Shown here: one piece after another, positions 33,445-43,466 of the stretch
Layout: each line of letters begins with the position of its first letter
Position numbering within the stretch: the stretch's first letter is position 1
Assembly: GCF_000429845.1 (NCBI RefSeq)
Contig: NZ_KE386972.1
Location: forward strand, 100,830-164,829
Direction of reading: 5' to 3'
DNA length: 64,000 nt
From: Comamonas composti DSM 21721
Lineage (GTDB): Bacteria; Pseudomonadota; Gammaproteobacteria; Burkholderiales; Burkholderiaceae_C
Translations under genes and position numbers: made by a program
Notes under the pieces: model-generated
What the model was told of the DNA's origin: nothing
Database searches by the model: none
The model's input: only the letters and a program-made list of their open reading frames with translations

Positions 33445-34860
33445 TCAGCCTTGTGAGAGCTTGCTGACGGCCGCCACGCGGCGGCGCACAAACAGGTAGG
33501 CCACGGCCAGCAGCACAAACCACAGCGGTGTCACCACCAGAGCCTGGCGCGTGTCGTCTTTGAGGGTCAGCAGCAGCAGAATGCCGGCAAAAAATGCCAG
33601 GCAGGCCACGCACATGGCCACGCCACCGGGCATTTTGAAGCGCGAGGCCGCATGCAGGGCCGCACGCTGGTGGCGATAGACCATGTACGACAGCAAAATC
33701 AGCGACCAGACAAACATGAACAAGATGGCCGACACCGTGGTCACCAACGTGAAGGCGGTGACCAGGTCAGGAACCACCCACATCAGAAAAGCGCCCAGCA
33801 GCAGGCAAATGCAGGAGAACAGCAGGCCGCGCGAAGGAACGCTGCGCGGAGACAGACGATAAAAAGCCTTGGGCGCATCGCCCTTGAGCGCCAGGCCGTA
33901 AAGCATGCGGCTGGTGGAGAACACGCCGCTATTGGCCGAAGAAGCCGCCGAGGTCAGCACCACGAAGTTGATCACGCCGGCCGCAGCAGGCAGGCCGGCC
34001 AGCACAAACAGCTCCACAAAAGGACTTTTGTCCGGCACCACATCACGCCAGGGCGTAACGGCCATGATGGCGATCAGCGCCAGCACGTAGAAAACGATGA
34101 TGCGCACCGGAATCGAGTTGATGGCGCGCGGCAGCGTGCGCTCGGGGTCCTTGGCTTCGGCTGCCGTGGTGCCCACCAGCTCGATGCCGACAAAGGCAAA
34201 CACCGCAATCTGGAAGCCCGCGAAAAAGCCCAGCAGACCGTTGGGGAACATACCCCCGTCGTTCCACAGATTCGACAGCGAGGCCGCACGCCCGGCCGGC
34301 GACACAAAGCCGCCCACCACCATGTACAGGCCTGTGGCGATCAGGCCCACGATGGCCACGATCTTGATCATGGCAAACCAGAACTCGGTCTCCCCGAACA
34401 ACTTGACGGTCAGCAGATTCAAGCCCAGCAGCACCAGCACACAGGCAATGGCCGGGGCCCACTGCGGCAGATCCGGCCACCAGAACTGGGCATAGGCCGA
34501 GATGGCGATTACATCGGCAATGCCGGTGACGATCCAGCAGAACCAGTAGGTCCATCCGGTGAAAAAGCCCGCCCAGGGCCCCAGCAGATCGGCCGAGAAA
34601 TCGATGAAAGATTTGTACTGCAGATTGGACAGCAGCAACTCGCCCATGGCCCGCATCACAAAGAACAGCATGACGCCGATGGCCATGTAGACAAAGATGA
34701 TGGAGGGCCCCGCCAGGCTGATGGTTTTGCCCGAGCCCATGAACAGGCCCGTGCCTATGGCGCCGCCAATGGCGATCAGTTGAATGTGGCGGTTGGTGAG
34801 ATTGCGTTGCAGGTCGTCATGGCCATCGGGGCCCGGCGTGCCTGATGCCTTGCGAGTCAT
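33445..34860 (-). CDS. cycA: Amino acid permease of the APC family (CycA-like)
   Basis: 471 residues with about 12 membrane segments. N-terminal LQRNLTNRHIQLIAIGGAIG is the AAT-subfamily signature; the region FGETEFWFAMIKIVAIVGLI is typical of CycA (D-serine, D-alanine, glycine uptake). Proton-coupled symport at the inner membrane. Start at 34860 chosen because it directly precedes the conserved cytoplasmic N-terminus. No good Shine-Dalgarno; more upstream in-frame starts would add a non-homologous leader. No glycine riboswitch was seen upstream. Confidence 0.87.
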   Translation of the reverse strand: MTRKASGTPGPDGHDDLQRNLTNRHIQLIAIGGAIGTGLFMGSGKTISLAGPSIIFVYMAIGVMLFFVMRAMGELLLSNLQYKSFIDFSADLLGPWAGFFTGWTYWFCWIVTGIADVIAISAYAQFWWPDLPQWAPAIACVLVLLGLNLLTVKLFGETEFWFAMIKIVAIVGLIATGLYMVVGGFVSPAGRAASLSNLWNDGGMFPNGLLGFFAGFQIAVFAFVGIELVGTTAAEAKDPERTLPRAINSIPVRIIVFYVLALIAIMAVTPWRDVVPDKSPFVELFVLAGLPAAAGVINFVVLTSAASSANSGVFSTSRMLYGLALKGDAPKAFYRLSPRSVPSRGLLFSCICLLLGAFLMWVVPDLVTAFTLVTTVSAILFMFVWSLILLSYMVYRHQRAALHAASRFKMPGGVAMCVACLAFFAGILLLLTLKDDTRQALVVTPLWFVLLAVAYLFVRRRVAAVSKLSQG

Positions 34861-35188
34861 CTGGGGAAACCTTTGCAAAAGCCGCTCCACCACGGCCCAG
34901 CACACCGCCGTTGCGGTGCCGGACCGCGAAGGCGGACGAAAAACCTGAAATCCGAAAAAGTCCGCCAGCATAAACCAGGCCGGCGAATCTCAGACCACAG
35001 CAACGCAACATGCCTGGCACCGCATCAGAAGTCATGCGCAGCACTGCGGCGGGACAGCCAGGCGGGGCCGCTGTGGTGATTTTCTGCGCACATGCAGGCA
35101 GCGTCTACATATGCAGCTGCGCAATAGATAGCAAAAAAGGGAGCGGAGCCCCCTTTTGCGTTGGCCTGGAACAGGGCCGGACTGTGGC
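34861..35188. other. Gap between argC and cycA
   Basis: Beyond the argC terminator (35133-35157), this 328-base stretch holds the upstream region of the minus-strand permease. No riboswitch, repeat or additional gene recognised. Confidence 0.5.
35133..35157 (-). terminator. Rho-independent terminator of argC
   Basis: Read on the minus strand: AAAAGGGGGCTCCGCTCCC followed by TTTTTT, about 32 bases downstream of the argC stop. Short GGG stem, clear T-run. Confidence 0.7.
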
Positions 35189-36121
35189 TTACAAGCCCAG
35201 CATCAATTGCAGGTTCTGCACCGCAGCGCCGCTGGCACCCTTGCCCAGATTGTCCAGGCGGGCAATCAGCACGGCCTGGCGGTGCTGCTCGTTGGCAAAC
35301 ACTCGCAGCTCCAGCTGGTTGGTGCCCGCCAGCGTGTCGGCGGCCAGCTTCAGGTCGTCGGTAGGTGGCAGCACCTTGACCCAGTGGGCGGCGGTATTGG
35401 TCTTGGCATAGTGGCTGGCCAGGGCGTCATGCAAGTCGGCGGCCTTGGGCGCACCGGGCAGCAGGTCCAGGTGCAACGGCAGTTGCACCAGCATGCCCTG
35501 GGCAAAATTGCCCACGGCCGGGATGAACACCGGGCGCCGCGTCATGCCGGTGTAGTGCAGGATTTCGGGGATGTGCTTGTGCGACAGGCCCAGGGCATAG
35601 GCCTCGTAAGGCGCAGCCGTACCGGCCTCATAGGCTTCCATCATGGGACGGCCCCCACCGGAATAGCCCGACACCGAGGGCAGGCTCACCGGGTAGTCGG
35701 CGGGCAGCAAGCCGGCGGCCACCAGCGGCGCCAGCAGAGCGATGGCGCCCGTGGCATAGCAGCCAGGGTTGCTCACGCGGGTGGCGGCCTGGACCGCCTC
35801 CAGCTGGCCTGCGCGCAGCTCGGGGAAGCCATAGACCCAGCCCGCTGCGGTGCGGTGGGCGGTGGAAGCGTCGATGATCTTGATGGCGCGGCCCGTCTCT
35901 GCCGTGATGGCGTCCACCATGGCCACGGTCTCGCGGGCGGCGTCGTCGTGCAGGCACAGGATGACCAGATCCACACCCGCAATCAGCTGGCGCTTGGCAG
36001 CGGGGTCCTTTCGCAGCGCGGGATCAATGCTGACCAGTTCCACACTGGCCATTCCCTGCAGGCGGTCACGGATTTGCAGCCCCGTGGTTCCGGCCTCGCC
36101 ATCGATAAAAATCTTTGCCAT
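35189..36121 (-). CDS. argC: N-acetyl-gamma-glutamyl-phosphate reductase (type 2)
   Basis: 310 residues, the shorter type 2 ArgC length. N-terminal nucleotide-binding [13 protein letters not shown], active-site cysteine C121 in SNPGCYATG, and SGYSGGGR. It reduces N-acetylglutamyl phosphate to the semialdehyde with NADPH in arginine synthesis. Monocistronic, with its own terminator; divergent from sucCD across a 440-base gap. Confidence 0.95.
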   Translation of the reverse strand: MAKIFIDGEAGTTGLQIRDRLQGMASVELVSIDPALRKDPAAKRQLIAGVDLVILCLHDDAARETVAMVDAITAETGRAIKIIDASTAHRTAAGWVYGFPELRAGQLEAVQAATRVSNPGCYATGAIALLAPLVAAGLLPADYPVSLPSVSGYSGGGRPMMEAYEAGTAAPYEAYALGLSHKHIPEILHYTGMTRRPVFIPAVGNFAQGMLVQLPLHLDLLPGAPKAADLHDALASHYAKTNTAAHWVKVLPPTDDLKLAADTLAGTNQLELRVFANEQHRQAVLIARLDNLGKGASGAAVQNLQLMLGL

Positions 36122-36560
36122 TACAGCAATGCTCCTAGCCAGCCATGCACCCGCACGGCATTGAGACCATGCATCAAGACCTTGTCAGGCCTTGAACCCA
36201 GATAAAGCCTGCATTGTAGGGCCCACACTCTTGACCGCCGGCCTGACTTGGGCGCAGCGGCTCAATAGAAGATGCGACAGGTTGTTGCACTCCCGCCCAG
36301 CCACTCCAGTCCTCTATAAGACATAGGAGATCGGCAGCCCTGTCTGCCGCCTCCCTGAGGGCGATACTCATGAAGCATCAAGGACTTAGCCTGCATCCAT
36401 CCTGTTGCGTGCCAGGGATTTGCCAAGAAAGCCGCATGGCTTCAGGCCCAGCCCCATTCGGAGCAGCATGGTACATTTGCCGGCTGCCGGGTCACCGCGC
36501 CTTGAGGCGAGCGCCTTCAGGACTACCAGGCCATCCCCCTATTTGTTTGAGAGAGACATC
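36122..36560. promoter_or_regulatory. Divergent argC/sucC upstream region
   Basis: 439 bases with no supported gene. It must contain promoters for argC (minus) and sucCD (plus). No convincing -35/-10 pair, operator or RNA motif could be fixed by eye. GAGAGAGAC ending nine bases or fewer before 36561 is the sucC ribosome-binding region. Confidence 0.45.
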
Positions 36561-37721
<1,161 letters not shown>

Positions 37722-37742
37722 GAAGCCCTCGGAGAACCACTC

Positions 37743-38636
37743 ATGTCGATCTTTATCAACAAAGACACCAAAGTCATCACCCAGGGCATCACCGGCAAGA
37801 CCGGCCAGTTCCACACGGAAAAGTGCCAAGAATACGCGAACGGCAAGAACTGCTTCGTGGCTGGCGTGAACCCCAAGAAGGCCGGCGAGAAGATTTTTGA
37901 CATCCCAATCTACGGCTCGGTCAAGGACGCTGCCAAGGACACCGGCGCCACCGTGTCGGTGATCTATGTGCCGCCCGCAGGCGCAGCTGCTGCGATCTGG
38001 GAAGCCGTGGAAGCCGATCTGGACCTGGCGATTTGCATCACCGAAGGCATTCCTGTTCGCGACATGCTGGAAGTGCGCAACAAGATGAAGGCCAAGGAAG
38101 CCGCTGGCGGCAAGCGCACCCTGCTGCTGGGCCCCAACTGCCCTGGCCTGATCACGCCCGACGAGATCAAGATCGGCATCATGCCCGGTCACATCCACAA
38201 AAAGGGCCGCGTGGGCGTGGTGAGCCGTTCCGGCACGCTGACCTACGAAGCCGTGGCACAGCTGTCCGAGCTGGGCATTGGCCAGTCCTCCGCCGTGGGC
38301 ATTGGTGGCGACCCCATCAACGGCCTGAAGCACATCGACGTGATGCGCGCCTTCAACGACGATCCCGACACCGATGCCGTGATCATGATCGGTGAAATCG
38401 GCGGTCCCGACGAAGCCGAAGCCGCCATGTGGTGCAAGGCCCATATGAAGAAGCCCATCGTGGGCTTCATCGCTGGCGTGACTGCCCCTCCCGGCAAGCG
38501 CATGGGCCACGCAGGTGCCCTGATCTCCGGCGGCGCCGACACGGCCGATGCCAAGCTGGCCATCATGGAAGAGTGCGGTTTCACCATCACCCGCAATCCT
38601 TCCGAAATGGGCCGCCTGCTCAAGGGCCTGCTGTAA
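37743..38636 (+). CDS. sucD: Succinate-CoA ligase subunit alpha
   Basis: 297 residues. CoA-binding Rossmann domain with [12 protein letters not shown], then the ligase domain with the phospho-acceptor histidine H256 in [10 protein letters not shown]. Second gene of sucCD, ended by a strong terminator at 38742-38774. Confidence 0.97.
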   Translation: MSIFINKDTKVITQGITGKTGQFHTEKCQEYANGKNCFVAGVNPKKAGEKIFDIPIYGSVKDAAKDTGATVSVIYVPPAGAAAAIWEAVEADLDLAICITEGIPVRDMLEVRNKMKAKEAAGGKRTLLLGPNCPGLITPDEIKIGIMPGHIHKKGRVGVVSRSGTLTYEAVAQLSELGIGQSSAVGIGGDPINGLKHIDVMRAFNDDPDTDAVIMIGEIGGPDEAEAAMWCKAHMKKPIVGFIAGVTAPPGKRMGHAGALISGGADTADAKLAIMEECGFTITRNPSEMGRLLKGLL

Positions 38637-38741
38637 GCAGCGTGCAAGCTGTCACAAGGGAATGCCCTTGTGACGATTTACGCAGAACTACGAATCAAAG
38701 GCGTGCGCTACGACGCCTAAACTGACGACTTCCATAAAGAA

Positions 38742-38774
38742 AAAGCGCCAAGGATTCAGCCCCTTGGCGCTTTT
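38742..38774 (+). terminator. Rho-independent terminator of sucCD
   Basis: Stem AAAGCGCCAAGG/CCTTGGCGCTTTT with an eight-base loop and T-run, about 105 bases after the sucD stop and 27 bases before terC. Confidence 0.85.
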
Positions 38775-38800
38775 CGATTCATAACAGCGGAGTCATCGTC

Positions 38801-39493
38801 ATGGAGTTTCTCAGTACCAGCGACTTCTGGATCGGTCTTGTCAAGATCATCTGGATCAACATCATTCTCTCGGGCGACAACGCCGTCGTCATCGCCCTCG
38901 CAGCGCGCTCACTGCCTGCACAGCAGCAGAAAAAAGCAATCATGTTCGGGTCCGGTGCAGCCGTCGTGCTGCGCATCATCCTGACCGTGGTCGCCGCCAA
39001 ACTGCTCGAACTCTCCTTCCTGCAAATCATTGGCGGCTGCCTGCTGCTATGGATAGGCCTGCAACTGCTGAGCGGCGGCGAGGAGGAAGAAGGCGAATCC
39101 AAAGGCCAGAGCGGCATGCTGACCGCCATACGCACCATCCTGATTGCCGACCTGGTGATGAGCCTGGACAACGTGATTGCCGTGGCGGCCACGGCCCAGG
39201 GCAATATGGTGCTGCTGATTCTGGGTCTGGCGATTTCCATTCCCTTGGTGATCTTCGGCTCCACGCTGATGGTTAAACTCATGGAGCGCTTCCCCGTCAT
39301 TGTTGTTCTGGGGGCGGCCCTGATCGGCTGGGTTGGCGGTGAAACCATTGTCAACGACCGCCTGCTGCACGACTTTACCGCAGCCAGCCCCTGGCTCCAC
39401 TATGTCGCCGCCGCTGCCGGCGCCCTGCTGGTTGTGGGTCTGGGCAAGCTCCTGCAAGCCAGAAGCAACAAGACCAGTCCGCTTGAGGCCTGA
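38801..39493 (+). CDS. TerC family integral membrane protein, first copy
   Basis: 230 residues, about seven membrane segments. The family acid motifs SGDNAVVIALAA (near 24-35) and MSLDNVIAVAA (near 120) are present. TerC relatives export Mn or other divalent cations; tellurite resistance is only the historic name. No yybP-ykoY element precedes this copy; its leader is the short gap after the sucCD terminator. A paralog at 46084 does have that riboswitch. Confidence 0.9.
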   Translation: MEFLSTSDFWIGLVKIIWINIILSGDNAVVIALAARSLPAQQQKKAIMFGSGAAVVLRIILTVVAAKLLELSFLQIIGGCLLLWIGLQLLSGGEEEEGESKGQSGMLTAIRTILIADLVMSLDNVIAVAATAQGNMVLLILGLAISIPLVIFGSTLMVKLMERFPVIVVLGAALIGWVGGETIVNDRLLHDFTAASPWLHYVAAAAGALLVVGLGKLLQARSNKTSPLEA

Positions 39494-39516
39494 GAACGGG
39501 CAGGCCATCTTTCCTT

Positions 39517-39549
39517 GGGCGCGCTACCTTCATGGCAGCGCGCCCTTTT
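39517..39549 (+). terminator. Rho-independent terminator of terC
   Basis: GGGCGCGCT and AGCGCGCCC form a nine-base perfect stem, followed by TTTT, 24 bases after the stop. Confidence 0.8.
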
Positions 39550-39644
39550 GGCAAGCCTTGTTAAACAAAAACACTCGATACAACCAATAAAAAATCTCAA
39601 TCAAATGAGAAGAAGGGCTTATTTCGCCCCAATGTTTCACAGCC

Positions 39645-39673
39645 TTGTTTTTGTAAAATACAAAAATAATAAT
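39645..39673 (+). promoter_or_regulatory. Candidate sigma-70 promoter upstream of the PP2C gene
   Basis: TTGTTT (39645-39650), a 17-base spacer containing the palindrome TTGTAAAATACAA, then AATAAT (39668-39673). It sits in a strikingly AT-rich pocket about 95 bases before the start. Assigned by consensus resemblance only. Confidence 0.4.
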
Positions 39674-39766
39674 TGATAGCCGACTCCCAGCTCGACTGGT
39701 GTTTTGCCGCATGTTTCTCACGGTGCGTTCACCTCCGGACTGCACTGCCCCCATTGTTTAACTGCC

Positions 39767-40591
39767 ATGCACAATTCATCCAGTATTCAGCCTTTGGGGG
39801 CCATCAAGCCGCTTTACGCCATGGTTGCCCGAACCGATGGCGGCAAGCGTCGCAGCAACAACGAAGATGCCGTGGGCATCCACCCTGACGCACTGCCTTG
39901 GCCTATTGCCGTTCTGGCCGACGGCATGGGCGGCTTCAACGCCGGAGAAGTTGCTAGTGCCATGGCAACCAGCCTGCTCCCGGCCGCCCTGCAGAGCTAC
40001 GCCATTCCCACCCCACAAAACGACAGTGAAAAAGAGCGCACCCAACTGCGGCATGCTCTCATGGAGTCACTGACACTGACCAACTCGGCCATCCTGAATG
40101 CTGCCCAGCAGACCCCGGGATGCCAGGGCATGGGGACCACGGTCATCACCGCAGCTCTGTTGCCTGGCAGGCTGATGCTGGCCCACCTGGGCGACTCCCG
40201 AGCTTATGGCTGGAGACAGGGCCAGTTGCACCGCCTCACCCGTGACCACACCTGGCTGCAAGCGGAAATAGATGCAGGGCGCATGCAAGAGCAGCAAGGC
40301 CGGCAATCCGGCCTGGGCCACCTGTTGACGCGCGCGCTGGGAGTTGCCCGCAGTGTTGCCCCGGATCTCAATGAATGGCCATTGCTGCCAGGCGATCGGA
40401 TACTGCTGTGCTCGGATGGGCTGACCGACATGCTCAGCGACAAAATCATTGCCAGCCTGTTTGCCCAAGGTCTGTCTCTGCCCCTGCTGCTGACGGCCTT
40501 GGTGAATGCCGCCAACAACGCGGGCGGCCATGACAACATCGGTGTAGTGCTTATCGAGGTTCCTCACACCCCTGCTCTCTGCAACTCCTGA
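39767..40591 (+). CDS. PP2C-family serine/threonine protein phosphatase
   Basis: 274 residues. All PP2C metal motifs are present: GGKRRSNNEDA, LADGMGGFNAGEVAS (D52), GMGTTVI, HLGDSRAYGW, LLCSDGLTDML and HDNIGVVL. Cytosolic Mn/Mg-dependent phosphatase, usually the partner of a Ser/Thr kinase. No kinase gene is in the window, but an FHA protein (phosphothreonine reader) is the next gene. The start at 39767 lacks a strong ribosome-binding site; an in-frame ATG at 39704 would add 21 residues. Confidence 0.92.
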   Translation: MHNSSSIQPLGAIKPLYAMVARTDGGKRRSNNEDAVGIHPDALPWPIAVLADGMGGFNAGEVASAMATSLLPAALQSYAIPTPQNDSEKERTQLRHALMESLTLTNSAILNAAQQTPGCQGMGTTVITAALLPGRLMLAHLGDSRAYGWRQGQLHRLTRDHTWLQAEIDAGRMQEQQGRQSGLGHLLTRALGVARSVAPDLNEWPLLPGDRILLCSDGLTDMLSDKIIASLFAQGLSLPLLLTALVNAANNAGGHDNIGVVLIEVPHTPALCNS

Positions 40592-41188
40592 AAGCCGGGC
40601 ACCGGCCCGCGCAGTTGCGGGGCCGGTGCATGCATGTGCTGCAAGTACTTGGCCCGGCCTTAGAGCGTGTTTACGATCTCCTCGCGGCGCGCCCGCAAAG
40701 GCACTGGCCCGAAGGATTGGTGCGAAATCGGGCTATTTTCTAGCGCTGAAGCTTGCTTGCACCCCGGTGCAAGCTGCGGCCCATCGACTCGAACTCATCC
40801 CGATTGCGCTCCAACGCGCCTGCGTAGAGATCGTGAACACGCTCTTAGAGGCAATCGGCTGACGAGCAACTTCATCACGCCAGATCCCAAACCTTGGCAT
40901 TGCGCCAGCAGTCGATATCCTGGCTCACCCGGCTATTTGCAGCCCAAGACCAAGCGTCACATAAGAGCAAGATTGTTAAATTCTGTCCAAAAATACTGCC
41001 ATTTGTTGCGTACAGACACCAAAAAGTGCAAAAGTTCCTCTTTCCTTCACTAAAACCAGGCTCCGCAGTATCTGTCTATAGTAATTCTTCGTAAATTCAA
41101 GCACCATTTACTTCTTTTGCAGCAAAAACGCTAGGATACAAATCCCTATGCACTGCATGCAGCCGACCCCCTCATGGAGCTTTTGAGC
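40592..41188. other. Gap between the PP2C and FHA genes, largely a MITE-like insertion
   Basis: 597 bases. 40663-40844 is a MITE-like element (separate entry). The remaining 340 bases before the FHA gene are AT-richer than average and end in TCTATAGTAAT near 41080, a possible -10 region. No gene recognised. Confidence 0.5.
40663..40844. mobile_element. MITE-like element, copy B (182 bp)
   Basis: Ends GAGCGTGTTTACGATCTC and its inverted partner (one mismatch), flanked by TTA on both sides (40660-40662 and 40845-40847). The interior is the reverse complement of the first part of copy A at 11682, including the GCTTGCACCCCGGTGCAAGC hairpin; about 85 bases present in A are missing. No coding capacity. 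Confidence 0.75.
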
Positions 41189-41857
41189 ATGCCCACCCTG
41201 GTCATATCCATAGACGGCGCCATCATCAAAGAAGTGCCGCTGCTCAAAGAGCGCACAACCCTTGGCCGCCGCCCCTATAACGACATCGTCATAGACAATC
41301 TCGCTGTCAGCGGCGAACACGCTGTGCTCACACTTGCCAGCGGCAAAGTCACCATCGAAGATCTGCGCAGCACCAATGGCACCTATGTCAATGGCCAAGC
41401 TGTGCACCACCACCAGCTCGTCCACGGCGACCTGCTGGACATCGGCCGCTACAAACTGCGCTTCGTACAACAGGAAACCGGAACACAGGCCACGGCCACC
41501 GGAACTGGAGCAACACCAGCCGTACCTGCTGCGAGCCAGGAAGCCCCGGGGTTTGAGCTCACTCAGCCGCCCTCCATATCCATGCTGCCTCAGCGCCTGG
41601 CCTGCATACGCATGCTCAGCGGCAATATACCTGGCCGCCAGATACCGCTGACCAAGGTCGTCACCACCCTAGGAAAGCCCGGGGTTGCCGTAGCCTCGAT
41701 CACGCAAAAGCCTTATGGCTTCGTGCTCGCCCAGCTTGAAGGCGAGCTTGCCACCCTCAAGCTCAACGGTCAGCTCGTAGGCAGCTCCCCCGCTCCCTTG
41801 CTCAGCGGCGACATGCTGGAGCTTGCAGGATCGCAGATGCAGTTCTTGATCGAGTAG
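41189..41857 (+). CDS. FHA-domain protein
   Basis: 222 residues from the ATG at 41189, with GGAG nine bases upstream. FHA domain about 5-90, with the phosphothreonine-binding residues in LGRRPYNDIVID, SGEHAVL and LRSTNGTYVNG. An Ala/Thr/Pro linker (about 98-120) leads to a second beta-rich half (MLSGNIPGRQIPLTKVVTTLGK), which looks like a degenerate second FHA fold. It probably reads threonine phosphorylation reversed by the PP2C encoded upstream. Followed 264 bases later by pilA. Confidence 0.9.
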   Translation: MPTLVISIDGAIIKEVPLLKERTTLGRRPYNDIVIDNLAVSGEHAVLTLASGKVTIEDLRSTNGTYVNGQAVHHHQLVHGDLLDIGRYKLRFVQQETGTQATATGTGATPAVPAASQEAPGFELTQPPSISMLPQRLACIRMLSGNIPGRQIPLTKVVTTLGKPGVAVASITQKPYGFVLAQLEGELATLKLNGQLVGSSPAPLLSGDMLELAGSQMQFLIE

Positions 41858-42064
41858 CTCCACATAAGAACAGGGCCGCAATTGCCAGACAGTGCATGCC
41901 ACCCAGGTTCCACGGAGCTCCGAAGATTTGACCCAGCTCAATTGATCCACATCCTCAGACAAAAATGTCAGCCCCGTCGGATCAATTTGTCAGAGCCAGC
42001 ATGAAAATGCAGGAAGCAATAGGTGAAAGTTTACATTTCAACACCAAAAGATGCCGAAATCCAT

Positions 42065-42081
42065 CTGGCACAGCCTTTGCT
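42065..42081 (+). promoter_or_regulatory. Sigma-54 (RpoN) promoter of pilA
   Basis: CTGGCACAGCCTTTGCT: TGGCAC at 42066-42071 and TTGCT at 42077-42081 with the correct five-base interval, an essentially perfect -24/-12 site, 41 bases before the pilA ATG. Type IV pilin genes are classically RpoN/PilR-dependent, so promoter and gene agree. Confidence 0.9.
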
Positions 42082-42121
42082 TATAAGAGGCATACCTTTA
42101 ACCCCTTCTGAGGAGAAGTTT

Positions 42122-42706
42122 ATGAAGCGTACTATTCAACAAGGTTTCACCTTGATCGAACTGATGATCGTCGTGGCGATCATCGGTATTTTGGCCGCCG
42201 TGGCTTTGCCGGCTTACAACAGCTATATGCAAAAGGCCCGTTTTGCCGAAGTGGTTCTGCAAGGCACGGCATGCCGTACCGATATCGGCGCGAAATATCA
42301 GACTACGCTGGATCCCATCAGCGCGACCAACCCAGGTCCTGGCGGCTGGGGCTGCGAGAAAGCTGCGGGCGCACCTGCTGTTGCCGGCGGAGCATCCCCT
42401 GCTGTTGCAGGCAAGTACATTTTGTCCATTAAAACAGACCAAATCGGCAATGTTGAGCTAACCCTTGGCGCCAAGATGAAGGAGCTGGGCTATGCATCCG
42501 ACGATGCGAGCGCGACACTGTACTTTGTACCGCTGAAGGCAGATGGCACAGAGATTGCAACACTGGTTGCTGCAACCGATGTAGGTGGTACACAGGTGGG
42601 CGGGCTGAAGTGCGTTGTTCCTGCAACTGACGCGCAAATGAAGAAAATTGCTCCTGCTAGCTGCACGGTCGCGACTGCTCCAGCAGCTGTTGGCGAATAC
42701 AAGTAA
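42122..42706 (+). CDS. pilA: Type IV major pilin
   Basis: 194 residues. Short leader MKRTIQQG cut before F9 ([19 protein letters not shown]), with the conserved Glu at +5 of the mature protein, then the hydrophobic assembly helix. Cysteines near 51 and 77 and a C-terminal pair near 163/178 suggest two disulfide loops. The mid-region has an Ala/Gly-rich insert with PAVAG repeated. It polymerises into pili for twitching, adhesion or DNA uptake. Ribosome-binding site GAGGAG before 42122; sigma-54 promoter upstream; a perfect palindromic terminator follows. Confidence 0.96.
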   Translation: MKRTIQQGFTLIELMIVVAIIGILAAVALPAYNSYMQKARFAEVVLQGTACRTDIGAKYQTTLDPISATNPGPGGWGCEKAAGAPAVAGGASPAVAGKYILSIKTDQIGNVELTLGAKMKELGYASDDASATLYFVPLKADGTEIATLVAATDVGGTQVGGLKCVVPATDAQMKKIAPASCTVATAPAAVGEYK

Positions 42707-42727
42707 CCTACACTAGCTTAGTGCACA

Positions 42728-42764
42728 TGCCTGCCTGAATGCATTCAGGCAGGCATTATTTTTA
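42728..42764. terminator. Bidirectional terminator between pilA and moaC
   Basis: A 28-base perfect palindrome centred on GAATGCATTC (42728-42755), followed by TTATTTTTA on the plus strand. It lies 21 bases after pilA and 6 bases beyond the end of the opposing moaC gene, so it can end both transcripts. Confidence 0.85.
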
Positions 42765-42769
42765 TCGTC

Positions 42770-43255
42770 TCAAGCAGTTCGCGGTGTGACATCCAGCCCC
42801 GACTTCCCCCCGCGCTTCTCCACCACCTTCACCCTCTCCATCACCATCCCCTTGTCCACGGCCTTGCACATGTCGTAGATCGTGAGCAAGGCGATTTGCA
42901 CGGCGGTCAAGGCCTCCATCTCCACACCGGTCTGGCCCACGGTTTCTACAGTGGCAGTGCAACTCACAGCGTGTTGCTCGGGCAGGGGTTCAAAATCCAC
43001 GGCCACGCGGGTTAAGGCCAGGGGGTGGCATAAAGGGATGAGGTCGCTGGTTTTCTTGGCAGCCTGTATGCCGGCGATGCGTGCAATGCCCAGCACATCG
43101 CCTTTCCTGGCCGTGCCGCTCTGGATGATGCCCAGTGTTTCGGGCTGCATGACGATGCGGCCCTGGGCCACGGCTACGCGATGGGTGGCGGGCTTGGCGG
43201 CAACGTCGACCATGTGGGCCTGGCCTTGGGCATCGAAATGGGTAAGGGAAGACAT
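42770..43255 (-). CDS. moaC: Cyclic pyranopterin monophosphate synthase
   Basis: 161 residues, the standard MoaC length. Conserved [23 protein letters not shown] (active-site loop) and [15 protein letters not shown] [14 protein letters not shown] segments, plus C-terminal KSG. It makes cyclic pyranopterin monophosphate in molybdenum-cofactor synthesis. Isolated from other moa genes; no Moco riboswitch seen in its 211-base leader. Confidence 0.96.
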   Translation of the reverse strand: MSSLTHFDAQGQAHMVDVAAKPATHRVAVAQGRIVMQPETLGIIQSGTARKGDVLGIARIAGIQAAKKTSDLIPLCHPLALTRVAVDFEPLPEQHAVSCTATVETVGQTGVEMEALTAVQIALLTIYDMCKAVDKGMVMERVKVVEKRGGKSGLDVTPRTA

Positions 43256-43466
43256 GAGGGGATTCCTGAAATAAGGTCGGGTGAGGCGCTGGTGAACACA
43301 GGTCGGCCCGCATCAGCTTGTGAGGCCGGAACAGCCAACTGAAACGGCTGACATGAACGTTCGGGCATTCAAGGCATCATATTAGGGTGTACCACCGTCC
43401 GCCGGCATGCCCCGGGATGGCAGCGCCCCCTGATATGCTGCCATCTCCAGCCGCCTTGGCCTCATC

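Noticed and set aside
34861..35130. Glycine riboswitch upstream of the CycA-like permease
   Set aside because: The conserved glycine-aptamer segments could not be found on the minus strand.
38801..39493. Tellurite-resistance operon
   Set aside because: Only terC-like genes occur, without other ter genes; these proteins are better explained as metal-ion exporters.
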